Part shown: positions 1-13,205 of the stretch, in pieces
How the letters are laid out: each line of letters starts with the position of its first letter
Numbering within the stretch: position 1 is the stretch's first letter
Source of the DNA: Argentina anserina
Taxonomy: Eukaryota > Streptophyta > Magnoliopsida > Rosales > Rosaceae
NCBI RefSeq assembly: GCF_933775445.1
Contig: NC_065872.1
Span: 7,626,001 to 7,690,000 of the forward strand
DNA: 64,000 nt
Direction of reading: 5' to 3'
Made by a program: the position numbers and the translations under genes
The notes under the pieces: model-generated
The model's database searches: none
What the model saw: the letters and a program-made list of their open reading frames with translations, nothing else
What the model was told of the DNA's origin: nothing

Positions 1-318
1 AGATGGAAATGCATAGGGGATTCAGGGAAGCTTCATTGAATTCTATTGTTATGGGTTTTAGAGAAACACAAGGTGTTGCCATTAAGAGGCTTCTCCTAAT
101 CTAATGGTATTAAAAGACAACCGACCTGATACCTATCACAAACACAGTACCTTCAAAACAAAGCAACCCCCCCCCCCCCCTTTTTTTTTAATATTTTCAC
201 TCGAAAAAACTAAAACACAAAACTGAGTTTTCGATTTTCAGAATCTCTGAATCTGACGGGTGAAAAGATCGCAGAGATACGGCCAAGAATGCAACAATGG
301 CTTCCTCTACACTGTGAA

Positions 319-355
<37 letters not shown>

Positions 356-1698
356 CAGTGGAACAGAAAACAATGAAACGAGAGCTATTTTCCTGTCAAT
401 TTTTCCAGAAACACAAAAGAGTCAAGAACAAGCTCACTGTGTTTTGCCTGACTTAACTTCATGCTCACGAAAAATGCTACCCCAAACCAAAAACAAAAAC
501 AAACAAAAAAACCTTTGGGGTTAGGGATCTTTCTAGATCCGAGTAAAACCAGAACCAATCTCCCAAACCGATTCTGAAAAATCCACACCAGGTTCTCATA
601 GTCACCTTATGAATAACCACAACAAGAAACCATCTCTTGTTCCAGATTTCAACACTCGATCATAACCCAAACACGAAGAAATAAAAATAAAAAACCCAAA
701 CATGACCCTCTCTCACCTTGTATATGTGAATATTGAGCTGCTACTTGATCACGGTCGACTCCTCCGCTCTCTTTCTCTCTCCCCAAACTCCATGAACACC
801 CTAAAAAAACACGAGGGCGGGCTGGGAGCGAAAATAACGACGTTTGGGAAGAGAGTGACGGAGAGCTCGTCGATTCAGGGCACTCGAGAGCTCGATCCGA
901 TCTTCGAGTTTCAGGGATCCCACAAAAAAACGAAGCCGAAAGATTTTTGTTATTTCGAAAATGGGAGAGAAAGCCAGAAATGATGAGGGAGAGAAATGAG
1001 AGGGGAGGGTTTTTACCATGGCGAACGACGTCAATTTATTTTTATGTATGCGTCGTATCGCGAGCCGTTGAAAGTATGAAGGGGCAGTGGTGGCCGTTGG
1101 ATCTTGATGGAAAAAAAAAATACTAATATGGTATTTGGCATTACTGTCCGTTTATAAGGATGCTATTCACTTATTCTGAGCAACCCCATTTAGTGCCCCC
1201 TTTCTGAGTTTCCTCTTTGTCCCTGTACTCTGTCCCCCTGCGTTTAATGCCCGATACTGCCCTCGTTTGGAAGCTTTCACTGCCTTGGCTGGCAGTGTAA
1301 GGGCGGGTGGAATGACCGAAATGGCCTTGGTTTTGTTATGGTAAATGTAAAATTTCTGTTTGTTATGGTATGTTCGTTAATGGTGGTTTTTTGATTTAAT
1401 TAGTGTGGATATGATGATGAGAAAGTCAAAGAGATGGAATTGTTTTAGTTAGGGAATCCTGGATGATAATGGTTGCTTTGTGGAATATTGTTATTAATAT
1501 TTTGGGGCCATTAATGAGGATATCAATTATGCAATTAACAAATTACATTTGTTAATTTGGATTATGGTAACTAGATAAGGTCATGATCATCTTTCCTTGA
1601 ATTAAATTATGAAGGATGAACCAGAAAACCTCAATGAATTTTGACTTTTAAAATTTAGTGTATCCTTTGTTTTGAATTCTAAAACCTTGTATCTATAT
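1..1698. other. Left-edge non-coding region
   Basis: No coding sequence could be supported. The segment has a C-run followed by a T-run near 168-190, a (GA)n tract at 322-353, and a GC-richer patch at 730-1035. On the minus strand that patch looks like a 5' leader ending in a donor-like CAAG|GTGAGAG near 718, so it could be the 5' UTR of a minus-strand gene lying left of the window. This reading is weak. Open frames here have no recognisable domain. Confidence 0.3.
322..353. repeat. (GA)n microsatellite
   Basis: An uninterrupted GA dinucleotide run of about 32 bp. Such runs are common in plant 5' leaders; here it lies in the possible leader of a minus-strand gene. Confidence 0.9.
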
Positions 1699-1846
1699 GG
1701 GTTAATCTACTATACATCAATGTATGTTATACATCCTACATCCAACGGTTGACAACGGATATTATTTTTCTGACCCCACTCACAAAACAATATCGACCGT
1801 TGAATGTGAGATGCATAGCATACATTGATGTATACTAGAATTTTCC
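1699..1846. mobile_element. Short MITE-like hairpin element, copy 1
   Basis: The two ends are inverted repeats of about 50 bp. The left arm contains TATACATCAATGTATG and the right arm contains CATACATTGATGTATAC; both continue inward to AACGGTTGA and TCGACCGTTG. The centre contains ATTATTTTTCTGA and ACAAAACAATA. A diverged relative with the same core lies at 49804-49952, so this is a repeat family and not a chance palindrome. No transposase is encoded. The superfamily is not assigned. Confidence 0.6.
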
Positions 1847-4800
1847 GTATCTATATATCCTTATTCTTTATTTCTTACTTGAAAATGGATTGTGACTAGT
1901 AATATGATTGTTATATCGACGTTACATATTCTAAATTTGCGTGGTGTATAATGTAATAATGTTTTCAACATTAGGTCCTTACTACTGAAAGAAAAGTGGG
2001 TGTGATAAATTGACCAAAATGCAATTTTTTGTTAATTTGAAAACTAAATTTTCGTGAGTTCGATAAGTATCTTTTTTTTCTCGTTTGTAAAATTTGTCGT
2101 AGCTGACACGAGAAAAATATCATTATTTACCTATTTATAGAAAATGACAATCATTTTCCTCATTGGTAGGCCTTTTTCTATTGCTTATCAATTATCAACA
2201 GCGAGTTTAAACGGTCTAATCTCCGATTCTCCAAATTTGATTAAAAAAATGTCTGATCTCCAAATTTGCTGTGGTAAAAAAAAAGGGCATTTACGTAATT
2301 AACAGTGGACCTGGCTGGCCGGTGGCCATAGTTATCCCCATTCACGGCAAACAGTACGTCCCGGATACCATGCGTGTTAAACCTCATCGTTCAAATTTAC
2401 CAAACTGCCACTCTCCCTCCCTCCTCCCACTGCGCACCCTCGCGAAATTGACAGTTGTCTCTTTCGAAAACACTCAGTCTCTCAAACCAACTAGGGGCAA
2501 AAATGTAAACCCGCCTCCCTCCCGTCCCTGCTCAGCTCATTTTTTCTCGATTCGATCATCAATGCTTCCTTCAATCCTTCTCCAAGCTTCGTTGCATCAT
2601 CGACGCACGAGTCACGAGAGACGGACAAAATATCAAAACGGGCTAATCCGTCAGGTGGGTGGTATGGGCTTGGTTCCGTTCCTCCACAGGCTATTGCCGG
2701 TCACCGCCACCACCGTCGTCCGTACCACGACTCCCCCTCGACAAGTGGTCACTATTTCGATCATTGTATTGAAGTGATCGAACCTTAAGCCTCCCCCCTA
2801 GCGACTGACGGGTTCGTGCCTCCTCAGCCGTCAGGCCATGTCCACCAGCCAGGCAGCCACCGCCTAATCACGTCACTTCACTTCACCACTCCACTGTCCA
2901 ACCGGTCAATCATGCCCCCTCTTCCTTTTTCACGTCGGAATACTTGTTTCGAATTAGTTAATTACTAACATTTTTTTGCAGGTTTATGTAATTTATGTAC
3001 TTATCTTGAGTGGTTCATTTCGCTCTAAACTTTCATAATCGATCTTAATGCGAAGTCGATTTGTGATCTAAATCATGCATACGTGAAAATTGAGGACTTC
3101 ACAATGATTACGAGATGTTCTAGGCCCCGAAATGATCATTGAGGTGCATTAGGGCATTTGTAAACGAGTCTATACAAGTTAGCGTGAGATTGGCCCCGGG
3201 TACAATAACCTGGTTGGTCTTATTTGAGCATAAACTGAGTGGCACGTGTGGCTATTGATATGGTACACCTTTGCTTGTTTGGTGAGTTTGTTTGACCTAA
3301 CTCGTCTATTTTCTAATACAATTTTGGGAAACGAGAGCGACAATTTTCACACACATAAACTATTACTCATCAATCACATTCACATTGTAATGGTATGAAC
3401 TCTAAGTACATGCTTAATCAAATGATGATTACTGATTAAACTAAAGAAAGTACCGAATGTACATATAAATAATTGATGTATAATATCAATGTTTATAAAA
3501 TCTCAACGTAAATGATCGGTTTGAGAAGTGATAAAAGAAAGTGACATCAAATCAAATTGAATCACCTACAGATAAAAAAAGATGCGATATAATTTCCTCC
3601 CTTGTCAATTATGATTGGATACAGCTAGAACAAAAGTGTGTGTGTGTGTGTGTGATTTGCGAAATCTCATTCCAACAAGTTTTTATAATTCTCAAATTTA
3701 AAGAAGATCAAATAATTACGCACACAACTAACTAGATTGGATTTGAAAGTTTGAAATTAGTGTGTGTGTGTCTTCCCCAGTCGATTTGGTGTTTTAATTT
3801 AAAAGGAACCGTGATGTTCGTTCATATTCATCAAATCATTTTCCATTATATAGGGAAATTCAAATCATCATGAGAGCTAATGATTTCATTGACAATGTCA
3901 ATCTTCTACTTTTGGCAGTGAGTATCGTTGCAAAATACTTAACAGAATAATCTGCAAATTATTTCATAACTAGCGCGATTATGATCAAAGGCAGAGCAAA
4001 TCTTCTTGCGTGTAGTTTTAATCTGTAAATCCAAATAGGAAATACCGAACTCTTTAAACTGTGAGTACTATGCTGTCATTCTTTTTCCAAGCAGTGAATA
4101 TCTTTAGAGGATATATAAGTATATAACCGATCGAAAGCATATCTTTTCAAAGGAAACGACCTATCAAATCGATCACCATGCCATATAATACAACCCGAAG
4201 AGTTTGAGTGTTTGACTCACTCAGCCAGCTTTGATCGATCGAACAGAGATCGAAATAGTGAATATCCCCAGGTGATGGAAGCTGCTTCTAGCTAGAGTCC
4301 CATGCATGCATACATACATTACATATTAGCTAAAACAGTAAAACTCAGCGTCCCACATAATCACCCTAGCTCTGTGCAAACTAACGCTGTTGCGAGAGCC
4401 CTATTGTACGTTGTGCGTAGGATCGATCACTTCGCTTTAACGGGACGACAGCTAGTCAGGGCAAACGTGTTGTCAGTCGATCGAGTGGTGGAACTGTGGA
4501 AGCGAAAACAGTAGGGCAGGCTGCGGGAGGTGAGGGGGAAGACAAAACGGAGGCTGGGAGAGGTGGCCGGTCAGTATGGGAGGTGGTGGTGGTAATGCAA
4601 ACAAAACCACATCAATGAGCTGAGATAGACTGAGATCGAGATTTGGGGGGGGGGGGGGGGGGGGGTCGTCTGCCTGAGCCTGAAGCTGAAGGTGAGGCCG
4701 AGGCATACGCCGAGAGACCAGAGGCTAGTCCGGCCCCGTCTGCCGCTCTGTTTTGGTTTGTGCAGTGATACAGTATGCCTTTGTTGGGCAATTGCGTGCA

Positions 4801-7303
4801 CAGGGTTCAATTTCAATTAATGTTTATACGTACCATCAAAGACCCATTCTGTCTCTGCTTGTCTCTTTCTGCCATTTTGTCCTTATTTCTCAGCTCCTTT
4901 TCATTGTCCATGGAATTAGAAAAGTTTGAATGACGTACAATTGTTTTGATGATTGATCATTGTAGATACTAGATAGTATAAGAAGTTTGTAGATATACGT
5001 AGTGCGATGGTATACTTTTTTGGCGCCCGCCCTTAATCCTTAATGAAATTGCGATGATATAATTTCTGATCCTCTAAATATGTTTAGGACTTTAAGGTTG
5101 ATTTGTTTTCTAATTCATGCCACACAGACGCTAGTCGATGAAGTAGTTCGTTATCAGTTTACTATGTAATTTAACCCCAGTTAATTGGTGAGAAACAATA
5201 ATACAAACTAGGGACGAAGATTGTGACATAAATTCGAAAATCGATCTCCAATATATATATAAAACATAAATGTTCGACACCTTTCATAACTCATACGTGT
5301 GTACAGCTAGGTAGGCTCATCAACTAGTGTCGATGGGAATGTGAATATATATCGATCACATGAAAACACAATAGGAACATTTCATTCAAGTTGTGTTCTA
5401 ATGTGTCAGAGATCTCCTTGCAGTAGGTGAGAGCATAAATTTCCAATGCCAGGAATCCGATGTGTTATTCTAAGAGTTTAACATATATGTAAGACATCGA
5501 TAGTGTGGTCAATCATAGAACATCTCTTGACCATCTAGCTAGTTTGAAGTGGATATGACAGTATGGAATGTACAAATAGCTACAAATGTACCAAATGGAC
5601 AAAATTATTTACTCTAGTGTAGATTAATTGGTGAATTAGTGGTACTTAGATATATGGTAGGTACAACTTTGTATCTGTGGCGTACACATTTCATTAGCAG
5701 CGACGGGTTCATGAAATAAACTCGATGGGGGCTCCCTTTCATTGAATTTGCAACAGTAAAAATAAAATGTTATTGTAGTACGAGGCATTAATTAGATAAA
5801 TTGAATTCAACGCAAGCTGTTCTTTCGTAAGTCTAACATTCCATCCGTAATAGGATTAAAAAAGGAAGAATTTTTATCTTCAAGTAGAATATTGCATTAT
5901 GCAAAAATATGCAATGACATCGACAAAACTGGATGAAAATGATGATATTTCTCCATCTCATTGTAGGTTAATAAGAATTCAAACAATTTAGGGGCAAACA
6001 CTCAACCACTTCCTAACTAAACAGTCGTAAAATCGTAAAATGACACAATGGAAACAGTATTCCATTAGCTCACTGTAGTGAAATATTTACACAATCAGGG
6101 AGTTATATATGAATACAGATACTGGGTCGACGACTCTATAATATATCGCATAATTTCTATTTAGAAGTACATTAATCAATCACCTAGATATAATTCGATT
6201 CGCTCGCAACTACTTTAACAGCATCACAATTCACAAGTTTGAGAAAACAAGAATAGTGTACACAGGTAATATATATGCTATGCACGAATGAGTTCATTGT
6301 GACGCAAATATCACATCATATAATTGATAATTTAAACGTACAATCTACTGAAGTTGCTAGCTTGAGAATATGGAACTTGACTACGTTAGGCGCCGAATTT
6401 CTAATAATCTTTCTTAATTTTTTTTTTGTATTATACAAAGTGGTTTACAAAACGTATGAGCAACTCCAAAATTAATCGCTTGTCGAAAAAAAAAACTCCA
6501 AAATTAATCCAAGTGGCAATTGCTACGGTATGCACACGAGTGAATTCTAGGATACCCATCAATCCATCATTGCGGCTAAGATTTAGTTTCTTCTTCACTT
6601 TGCCGTTTATATATATTCATTGGACGAGTAATAATTATGTGTATCTCACACATCATGTGATGTACTCAGCCAAACATATTACGTTATGGTATAATTAACA
6701 TACACGTGGTGAAAATAGTGAAAATGTCAAAAGTTTATTTACATATAAAAACCAATCAGAAATAAATCATAATAAAAAATGAATCAATAACGTTAAAGAA
6801 GTATACAACGTTAGATATGTGGCGGGTATATACAATAATTTTTCTCAGTCGACACTCTATTTGCCATGTTTTTGCAAAGTGGTTCAAAACGAGCAAATTG
6901 ACTTAGACTATACGATTCGAAAAGGTATAGAAAATTACTCCAACTGTGGATTAGGCCAGCTTGATGATCGATCGACCACCTGAATATATATTCGAATATT
7001 CAACTTCACAGTAGCTATAGTAGTATAAAATCTAGGGCAACATGGACTTTGTTGGATTTTGACCTGGCCCCTGCATGCATATCAACCAGTCTGTCGATGA
7101 TCCATCTCAAAACCTTTTTCTTTATTCTTCACCCTTTTCTCGATACTCTTATTTTCCCGATTTATATCCTTTCTGCTTCTTGACTCTCTACTAAAACTGT
7201 TTGATGAGAGTGGGTGGTAACGTGCATGGATTTGACATGGAATACCAATCAAATTGTTAAAAGTTTTCAAGAGATTGATTGGATTCAACGACCTGGAAGT
7301 GAT

Positions 7304-7338
<35 letters not shown>

Positions 7339-7577
7339 ACGAGATTCATATGCCTTAATCGTGTTCAGCAAACCAAAGCTGCTTTTTCTTCTGTTGGTTT
7401 ATGATTTTCCAAGTTATGTCTGTTTACCTTTCCTGTGTAAGATTGACCAGATTGAGAGGTCCGTCGGCAACGATGTGAATAGGAACTTTCCTTTTTGATT
7501 TTACAAATTACAACCAATTCAATTCAGCTGTCTAAGGCCGATCAGCTAAGGGTCTGCATCAGTGTGCAATGTGTTTC
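1847..7577. other. Intergenic AT-rich region
   Basis: No gene supported over about 5.7 kb. Contents seen: a TG run at about 3636-3653, a GC-rich patch at 2300-2900 without recognisable protein, a 21-nt G run at 4645-4665, and a TA run around 7307-7336. Proline-rich and mixed open frames near 2271-2777 and 4302-4816 come from low-complexity or GC-rich DNA and match no family I know. Confidence 0.4.
4645..4665. repeat. Poly-G homopolymer (21 nt)
   Basis: An uninterrupted run of 21 G on the plus strand. It creates artificial proline-rich frames on the minus strand. Length may be unreliable in assemblies, and a G-quadruplex is possible. Confidence 0.85.
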
Positions 7578-7580
7578 TAA

Positions 7581-9509
7581 GGGCATCTTCCCCAGTGGGA
7601 AAAATACCATATTGATTTAGCCTAACAAATTCAGTATATTTCTATATAGATGTTTTTTTAACCTATAGGCTAAAATCAGCATTCTCATCATAGACTAAAA
7701 ATCATAGGCCATTTGGTCAAATATTGTACAAACAGCTAGTTTGACTACTCATATATACACATATATACATATAAATATATACCCACACACATTTTATGTT
7801 GTTGTTTATGTACTTGTATTTCACTTCCTAGTACTCTTTTTTCCCACTTGAAATTTATTTTCAAGTATGGTTTTGACGAGGCTATCAATAAATTAGTCCA
7901 TTTACATGACCAATAACACATATGAGTATACATCATACAAAAAAAAAATTTAAGTACAAAATTATTAACATATCAAATATTAAACTCATATGAAACGTTA
8001 GAACGAGGTCATTACAATAAAGTAATTTTTATATTTAAAAACATTATAAATATAGAAAATTACTTAGTGGTACTAGAATAACTAGACTACATTTAAATTA
8101 ACTAAAAACTCACTTTTCATATTTCTTATACAAATTAGGATATAAGTCAAAGCCCAAAGAATAAGTAAAACAAAACTGATTGAATAATTAATGCAAAAAT
8201 ATCTAAAATACTCTTTTTTCGTGAAAATTACTAAATGTCACTTTTAGATTTAACAAAATTCTCTCTCCTTATTTTATAGTTTTTTTTTCCAGCAAATTAA
8301 CATTTTCCGGTCAAACCACCGGTAATTTAGAGGTGAGCCAATATATAAAGTCGTTCTTTATGTCATGGGCTTTCATTTAAGTACCATATTGCATATGTTT
8401 TGAAAATTTTTGAAATTTCAAATTTTGCTCACCAAAAACCACAGTAGCAGTTAGTTTCTCAGTCGACAGTAGCAGCTAGATTTATAATTGACAGTAGTAG
8501 ATACCTTCTAAGTCGATAGTACCAGTTAAATTCATAGTCGACAGTAGCATGTACCTTTCAAGTCGACAGTAACATGTGTCTTCCAAGTCGACAGTAACAG
8601 CTAGTTTTTAACTCGACAGTAGCAGTTAGTTTTTATAGTTGACAGTAGCAGATAACCTCTCCATTGATAGTAGCAAACCCCAAACACTATGGGTCAAAAG
8701 AGAGGTAAAAAAATAAAATATTTTATGACATGTGGCAACTTGTCATCATTTTGTCTTTATTTGTAAACTTTGGTTCTTATTTGCTTTATCAAATTAAGTA
8801 TTGAGTTATTTGTAAACTAAATTGTTGTGTGTTACTTTTGAGTAGTTTGTTATTATAAATAAGACATTTCTATATTTTTAAAATAGGTATTTCATAAATG
8901 TTTTAAGAAACACATTGCACAGAGAGAGATGAGAGAATTAAAAAGAGGCAGAGAAGGTGAAGTGAAATACCGGCAGAGAAGATGTAGAAGAGAGAGAATG
9001 GGGAATATGTATTCACTTTTCCTTATTATACTTAGGTTGTGATCAAGTGTGAGAAACTTCATGGTATGCATTAGATATGGAAATGATTTGGGCTCGGGTC
9101 TTAGATTTCAAGAGTTGGGTTGCACACAAGGCTCTTAAACCAAAACCCAAACCCAAAATTAATTTTCAGAAAATAATATTTAATTAGGTATATATATTAA
9201 AAAATATATTCAATTAACGTGTCCAAAACGTGTATGTGTCCAATAAAAATTTCATGTGCCGTGTCCGCGTATCAGATTATGTCTAATACGGACACTCGTG
9301 TCTGTATCTGTACTACAATGATTTTAAAGATAATATAAAAGAAAATAAAAATTTGAAAATTGATGCGGCCCATAATTTGGCCTATGAAAAACAAGAGCCA
9401 AATTTGGCTTGGGATATTAACGGAGGCAAAAAAAAAAGTTGAGAATTGTGTAATACCCTACTGGGCATCACATAAGCCATAAATGGCTTTTGAGCGGGGG
9501 GAGATGCTC
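7581..9509. mobile_element. Non-autonomous PIF/Harbinger-like element
   Basis: The left end begins GGGCATCTTCCCCAGT. The right end, read inverted, begins GAGCATCTCCCCCCGCT, giving an imperfect terminal inverted repeat. TAA flanks both ends (7578-7580 and 9510-9512), matching the 3-bp TWA target duplication of PIF/Harbinger elements. The 1.9-kb body has no transposase and includes the minisatellite at 8441-8675 and older repeat fragments. The short target site and imperfect TIR leave doubt. Confidence 0.45.
8441..8675. repeat. ~25-bp minisatellite with GTCGACAGTAGCAG core
   Basis: About ten degenerate copies of a ~25-bp unit with core GTCGACAGTAGCAG followed by a T-rich part. Copies start near 8441, 8466, 8491, 8515, 8540, 8566, 8590, 8615, 8642 and 8666. 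Several copies retain the GTCGAC palindrome. The array lies inside the Harbinger-like element. No protein is implied. Confidence 0.8.
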
Positions 9510-9512
9510 TAA

Positions 9513-10239
9513 GAGTTTAAACTAGTTATATAATATAAATGTTTCTATGGATCATACATGATCTTTCTAATGAATTATTCTAGGCCAAGAAGGAAAAATG
9601 GAATTATGGCAACATCGAGAAGGCCACATCTAATAGACAATTAGACATGTCCAAGATGCCAAGCTTATATTGAGACCAAAAGTCTTCTATAATCCACCCC
9701 AAATAAAGCGGTTTTACAAAACGAGTCATTTGTGTTTCAATTCGTCTAATACAAGATGAGCCCTTATAACTGGTTTATTTAAAGATAACGTGATCGTTAT
9801 TTGTAATCTTCATTCACACGTCATCAAACACAAGTAATTTTAAGTACTTCATAAACGATTCATTAAACTCTTTAAGTCTGCTGAATCCTAAACTATAAAC
9901 ACATGAACATGACACGACAAATTAACACATCTAAATACCTCAGGCAATAACACCAATTTGTACTTCGCTACTTCTTTCCCCCAACCTTACGCAAAAATGC
10001 CTCCATCAAAACAGATGGTTACTCAAATAATCACTCTATTTGTCACGCACTCAAGAATTGGTTCCTACATTCACATCTATTAACCCTTCAAAACTATTTC
10101 CCAAAACAAATACGAAAAAGAAAGGGCAAATTATTGTTTAATACCAAATCCAATCTTAAACTATAAAAAAGTCAATGGAAAAAATCTAATTATAAGATGA
10201 TCATCTCATTAAATTGGAAATTAGAAAAATGTCGCATTT
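9513..10239. other. Intergenic sequence left of the Copia element
   Basis: AT-rich, no gene seen. Its last part, about 10124-10222, is repeated beyond the other end of the retroelement at 17461-17571 (separate entries). Confidence 0.5.
10124..10222 (+). repeat. Flanking direct repeat, left copy
   Basis: This ~100-bp AT-rich segment starts at GGGCAAATTATTGTTTA and includes GTCAATGGAAAAAA and AATTATAAGAT. It recurs in the same orientation just outside the 3' LTR at 17461-17571. It is outside the LTR, so it is not part of the element's own terminal repeats. Confidence 0.75.
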
Positions 10240-10490
10240 TGTTCCGGGAGAGTTACTATTCTACCATTGTGTGTGTATTAGCCTAATAGGTTTCTTGTTA
10301 GGAGATAGATTAACATTTCCGTAATAGATTAGGACTCCGAATCCTACGGGATTGTAGTTTTTGTTAGGAGATAGATTAGCATCTCCGTAATAGATTATGA
10401 CTCCGAATACTACGAGATTGTGGTTTTTGTAATGCCTATATATAGGCCCCCATATCATTCAATAATATACAATTATTTCATCTTGCATCA
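10240..10490 (+). repeat. Copia 5' LTR (251 bp) with internal 66-bp duplication
   Basis: It begins TGTTCCGGGAGAG and ends CATCTTGCATCA. A TATATATA box lies at about 10437-10444. It is 66 bp longer than the 3' LTR because of a tandem duplication at 10295-10426 (units start at 10295 and 10361, both TTGTTAGGAGATAGATTA). Confidence 0.92.
10437..10444 (+). promoter_or_regulatory. TATA box of the Copia 5' LTR
   Basis: TATATATA within GCCTATATATAGGCCC, about 46 bp before the LTR end. The same sequence is present in the 3' LTR. This is the expected place for the element's promoter. Confidence 0.6.
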
Positions 10491-11190
10491 CGTTATTACG
10501 CACTTTGCCCTAAAACCCTAAACTTTTAGAGTCATAGATTTTTTTTTCTCTCCACTGCCGGCCTCTTTCGTCTCCGGCCTCCGGCATCTTCCCGTCGGCG
10601 CTCCCTGTCGGCGAGCGCTCCTGCTCGCCGCCGCTGCAGACCCCATGCAGCCTTTGCCAACCCCTGCAACCCTTCCCTGCAGCCCCCGCAACCCCTGCAC
10701 AGAGCCTCCACAACCCTTGCACGCACCCCCGCATCAAAGGATTCAAAATTGATCCTCCCGCATATTCACACAAGAAATGCGAACTTCATAAGCAAAGTCT
10801 CCGCTCAAGAGAAGCTACTCCCGTCTTCTCTAAACCTTCAAAGGTAAATTTTTCGTAAACGTTTCCACTTTTGAACGTATAAATATATTATATCGGGAGC
10901 TATTAGCCTTCTTCTTGTCTTCATTCTGGCATTTCTTACGATGTCGATGAGACTATAGAGGGATGAGTTTCCCTTCTTGGTCGATGTTTTCTATGTGACG
11001 GTCCTAGGAGAGTCACGATTGTTTTGAAAGGGAAGTTAATCGATTTTCGTGTGGTCGCCTGAGTGCACCGCTGTTTTGGGTGCGATCGTGAGTATCGCCG
11101 TTTGCATCAATTTTTCTTGTGACCATATACGTCACCCCTTCTAATTCCAATTATACTTGAATCTAATCGATTCCGTATTCGTTTTTGTAG

Positions 11191-12205
11191 ATGTCATCGC
11201 CATCTCGACCAGAATTTGGCATTCTTGATCTAGAAGGAAAAAAATACCACCGTTGGGTTCCCAACATGAAGCTCACTTTCGAGAGCCGAGGGATCGAAGG
11301 CATGTTTTCCGACCCTCCTGCTGATTTCCCACCCATGGCTAAGACTCAAACTCTCATCGTCATGAGACGTCACATCCATGCAATTCTCAAGAGGCAATAC
11401 TTGAATGTAAAAGATCCTAAAGAATTATGGGACAAACTAGGCTTACGGTACAACAACGTTCATGATAAGCTTCTCCCTGAATTGACCGTTAGATGGGATA
11501 ACATCCGTCTATTAATGGACTATAAGAGAGTGGATGATTTCAATCAGGATATGCTATGCCTGCAATCCGATCTTGGCACCGTTGGTGTCATCAAGACCGA
11601 CCTAGATCTTCTCAATAAGACATTAGACACGTTTCAAATCAACTATGAGGTTCAAGCTCATACGTACCGCACTCATGTAGGGGAAGGGAAGATCCAGTCT
11701 TTCGCCAACTTAATGGCGCTCTTGGCTAAGAAGGAGAGACATTCTGAGATCCTCCTCAACAACAACAATAGACCTGTTGGCACTAAAAATATTTCTACGT
11801 CACAGTCTAACTATGGGAAAGCTCCTAAGCAAAAGAATCAATTAAGGAACGCTCCATACCAGCACCAAAACAACAACTCTCATGGTGGGAGGCAACAAGG
11901 CCGGTCTCGGCCTAAGTCAAATACTTGGACTCGTGATGGTGGCGGCGCCGCACCCTCTGGGGGAGGCCGTCCTCATCCCAAACCTCAAGGAGGCGCACAC
12001 GCCTCCTTATGCCTTCACCTCCAGTAATGGCAAGTCTCCATGTTTCAAATGTGGCTCCTTTAAGCACTTTAATCGCTATTGTCGCGCTAGCAAAGAGATG
12101 ATCAAGGCATACTCCGCCTACAAGAAGTTTCTACAACCCGAATCGAATCATGTGGATGAGGACCCTGAGATCGAGACTCACCACATCTCCATGAAGCCCG
12201 GCTAA
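11191..12205 (+). pseudogene. Copia gag (frameshifted before the zinc knuckle)
   Basis: The frame opening at 11191 (MSSPSRPEFGILDLEGKKYH) is a typical plant Copia gag. It includes the core WDNIRLLMDYKRVDDF. It stays open to about 12027, but the natural C-terminus continues in another frame: CFKCGSFKHFNRYC is a CCHC zinc knuckle (C-x2-C-x4-H-x4-C) for RNA binding, ending at 12205. The switch lies near 11990. A single indel separates the two parts, so this copy would yield a capsid protein without its knuckle. The ATG directly follows TTTTTGTAG, which resembles a splice acceptor. Confidence 0.85.
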
Positions 12206-13205
12206 GCCTCCGGCCGCTACCATGGATACTCCCGACTTTGATTAGTCGTTTTAGTTTCTTTAGCTTTATGATTTCAAGTATTGATATGGTCGACCGCCAT
12301 TTTTATTTTCATTGACTTTGTAATAGTCTTTTTATTTTGGAATTAGAAGTTCATGTGTGATGTATTAAAGATTGACATTCAATAAAATTTCTCATTTTCT
12401 TGCTTACAAGACGATCTCTTTGAGAATTTTATTTACCTTACACTTAGCATGATGATGTGTGCAACTCACGTGGTTTTTAAATTGGACGTTTTTGGGTTAC
12501 ATGAGACCCCAATAGCACTACATTGTGAATTTGGAACTTAACATTTGGAAAACGGACCTCGGAACGTCAAAAACGACGTCATTTGGCCCTTGGACGTACC
12601 CGGTTACTGTTCCGGCGTTTCCGGAACGTTTTTCGGCGTATTGGCCGCCTTCCGGCCACTTTCCAGCATTTCCGGCACTGCCATCCGGTTCCTGTCGGCG
12701 TCCCCTGTCGGACCTGAAGCTTCGGCCTCCATATCGGCCAGCTCCGTCCGCAGCCGGCCGGTTTTCCGATAATTGGTGCTGCCGGTTTCCGGTGAGTTTT
12801 CTGACGATTTTTTCGTCGTTTCTCGTCATTTTTCTGGCATATGTCCAGCAGTCCTTGCTGCCACGTTTTCCTAGTCCAAATTTCACCCGGTTTTGAGTTC
12901 TTCTGACATGGTTTTCCGGTTAGTTTTCCAGTTTTCTCCAAGTCCGTTATATACACTCACCGGCACTGTTTGTATGTGTTTCCACACCATTTTTGGATGG
13001 TTTCTACCACCCTAGTTTACTGTTTGGTATTTCACTGCTTCAATACCATGTTTTCTAACTTTTTAGTTGAAGAATGTAGTACTATTGCCATGTGATACAT
13101 TCGATGGGATCGCATTTTGTTCTGATTCTGTTTCTTACAATATCCTACAACGTATTGTAACGAATTGTTCTTATGTCGCTGACTCTCTTAATTGTCATTT
13201 TGTAG
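12206..13205 (+). other. Gag-pol spacer of the Copia element
   Basis: About 1 kb with no conserved domain. Positions 12595-12910 are GC-rich and studded with TTCCGG/TTTCCGG words, giving open frames on both strands that match no family. A donor-like CCG|GTGAGTTTT at 12792 and an acceptor-like TTTTGTAG at 13198-13205, directly before the pol ATG, suggest a possible intron. Confidence 0.5.

Noticed and set aside
2271..2777. Plus-strand frame of 168 codons
   Set aside because: GC-rich, no domain, odd composition, no splice partners; likely chance.
4473..4816. Minus-strand proline-rich frames
   Set aside because: The proline run is the 21-nt G tract read on the other strand; the frames differ on either side and have no domain.
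8441..8675. CRISPR-like array
   Set aside because: Units are short, diverged, without unique spacers, in a plant nuclear setting; it is a minisatellite.
10510..10773. Minus-strand frames of 60-87 codons after the 5' LTR
   Set aside because: They lie in the C-rich untranslated leader of the plus-strand Copia element and overlap one another in different frames.
12518..12956. Long frames on both strands in the Copia spacer
   Set aside because: Both strands are open because the block is GC-rich and stop-poor; no homology to Copia or host proteins recognised.
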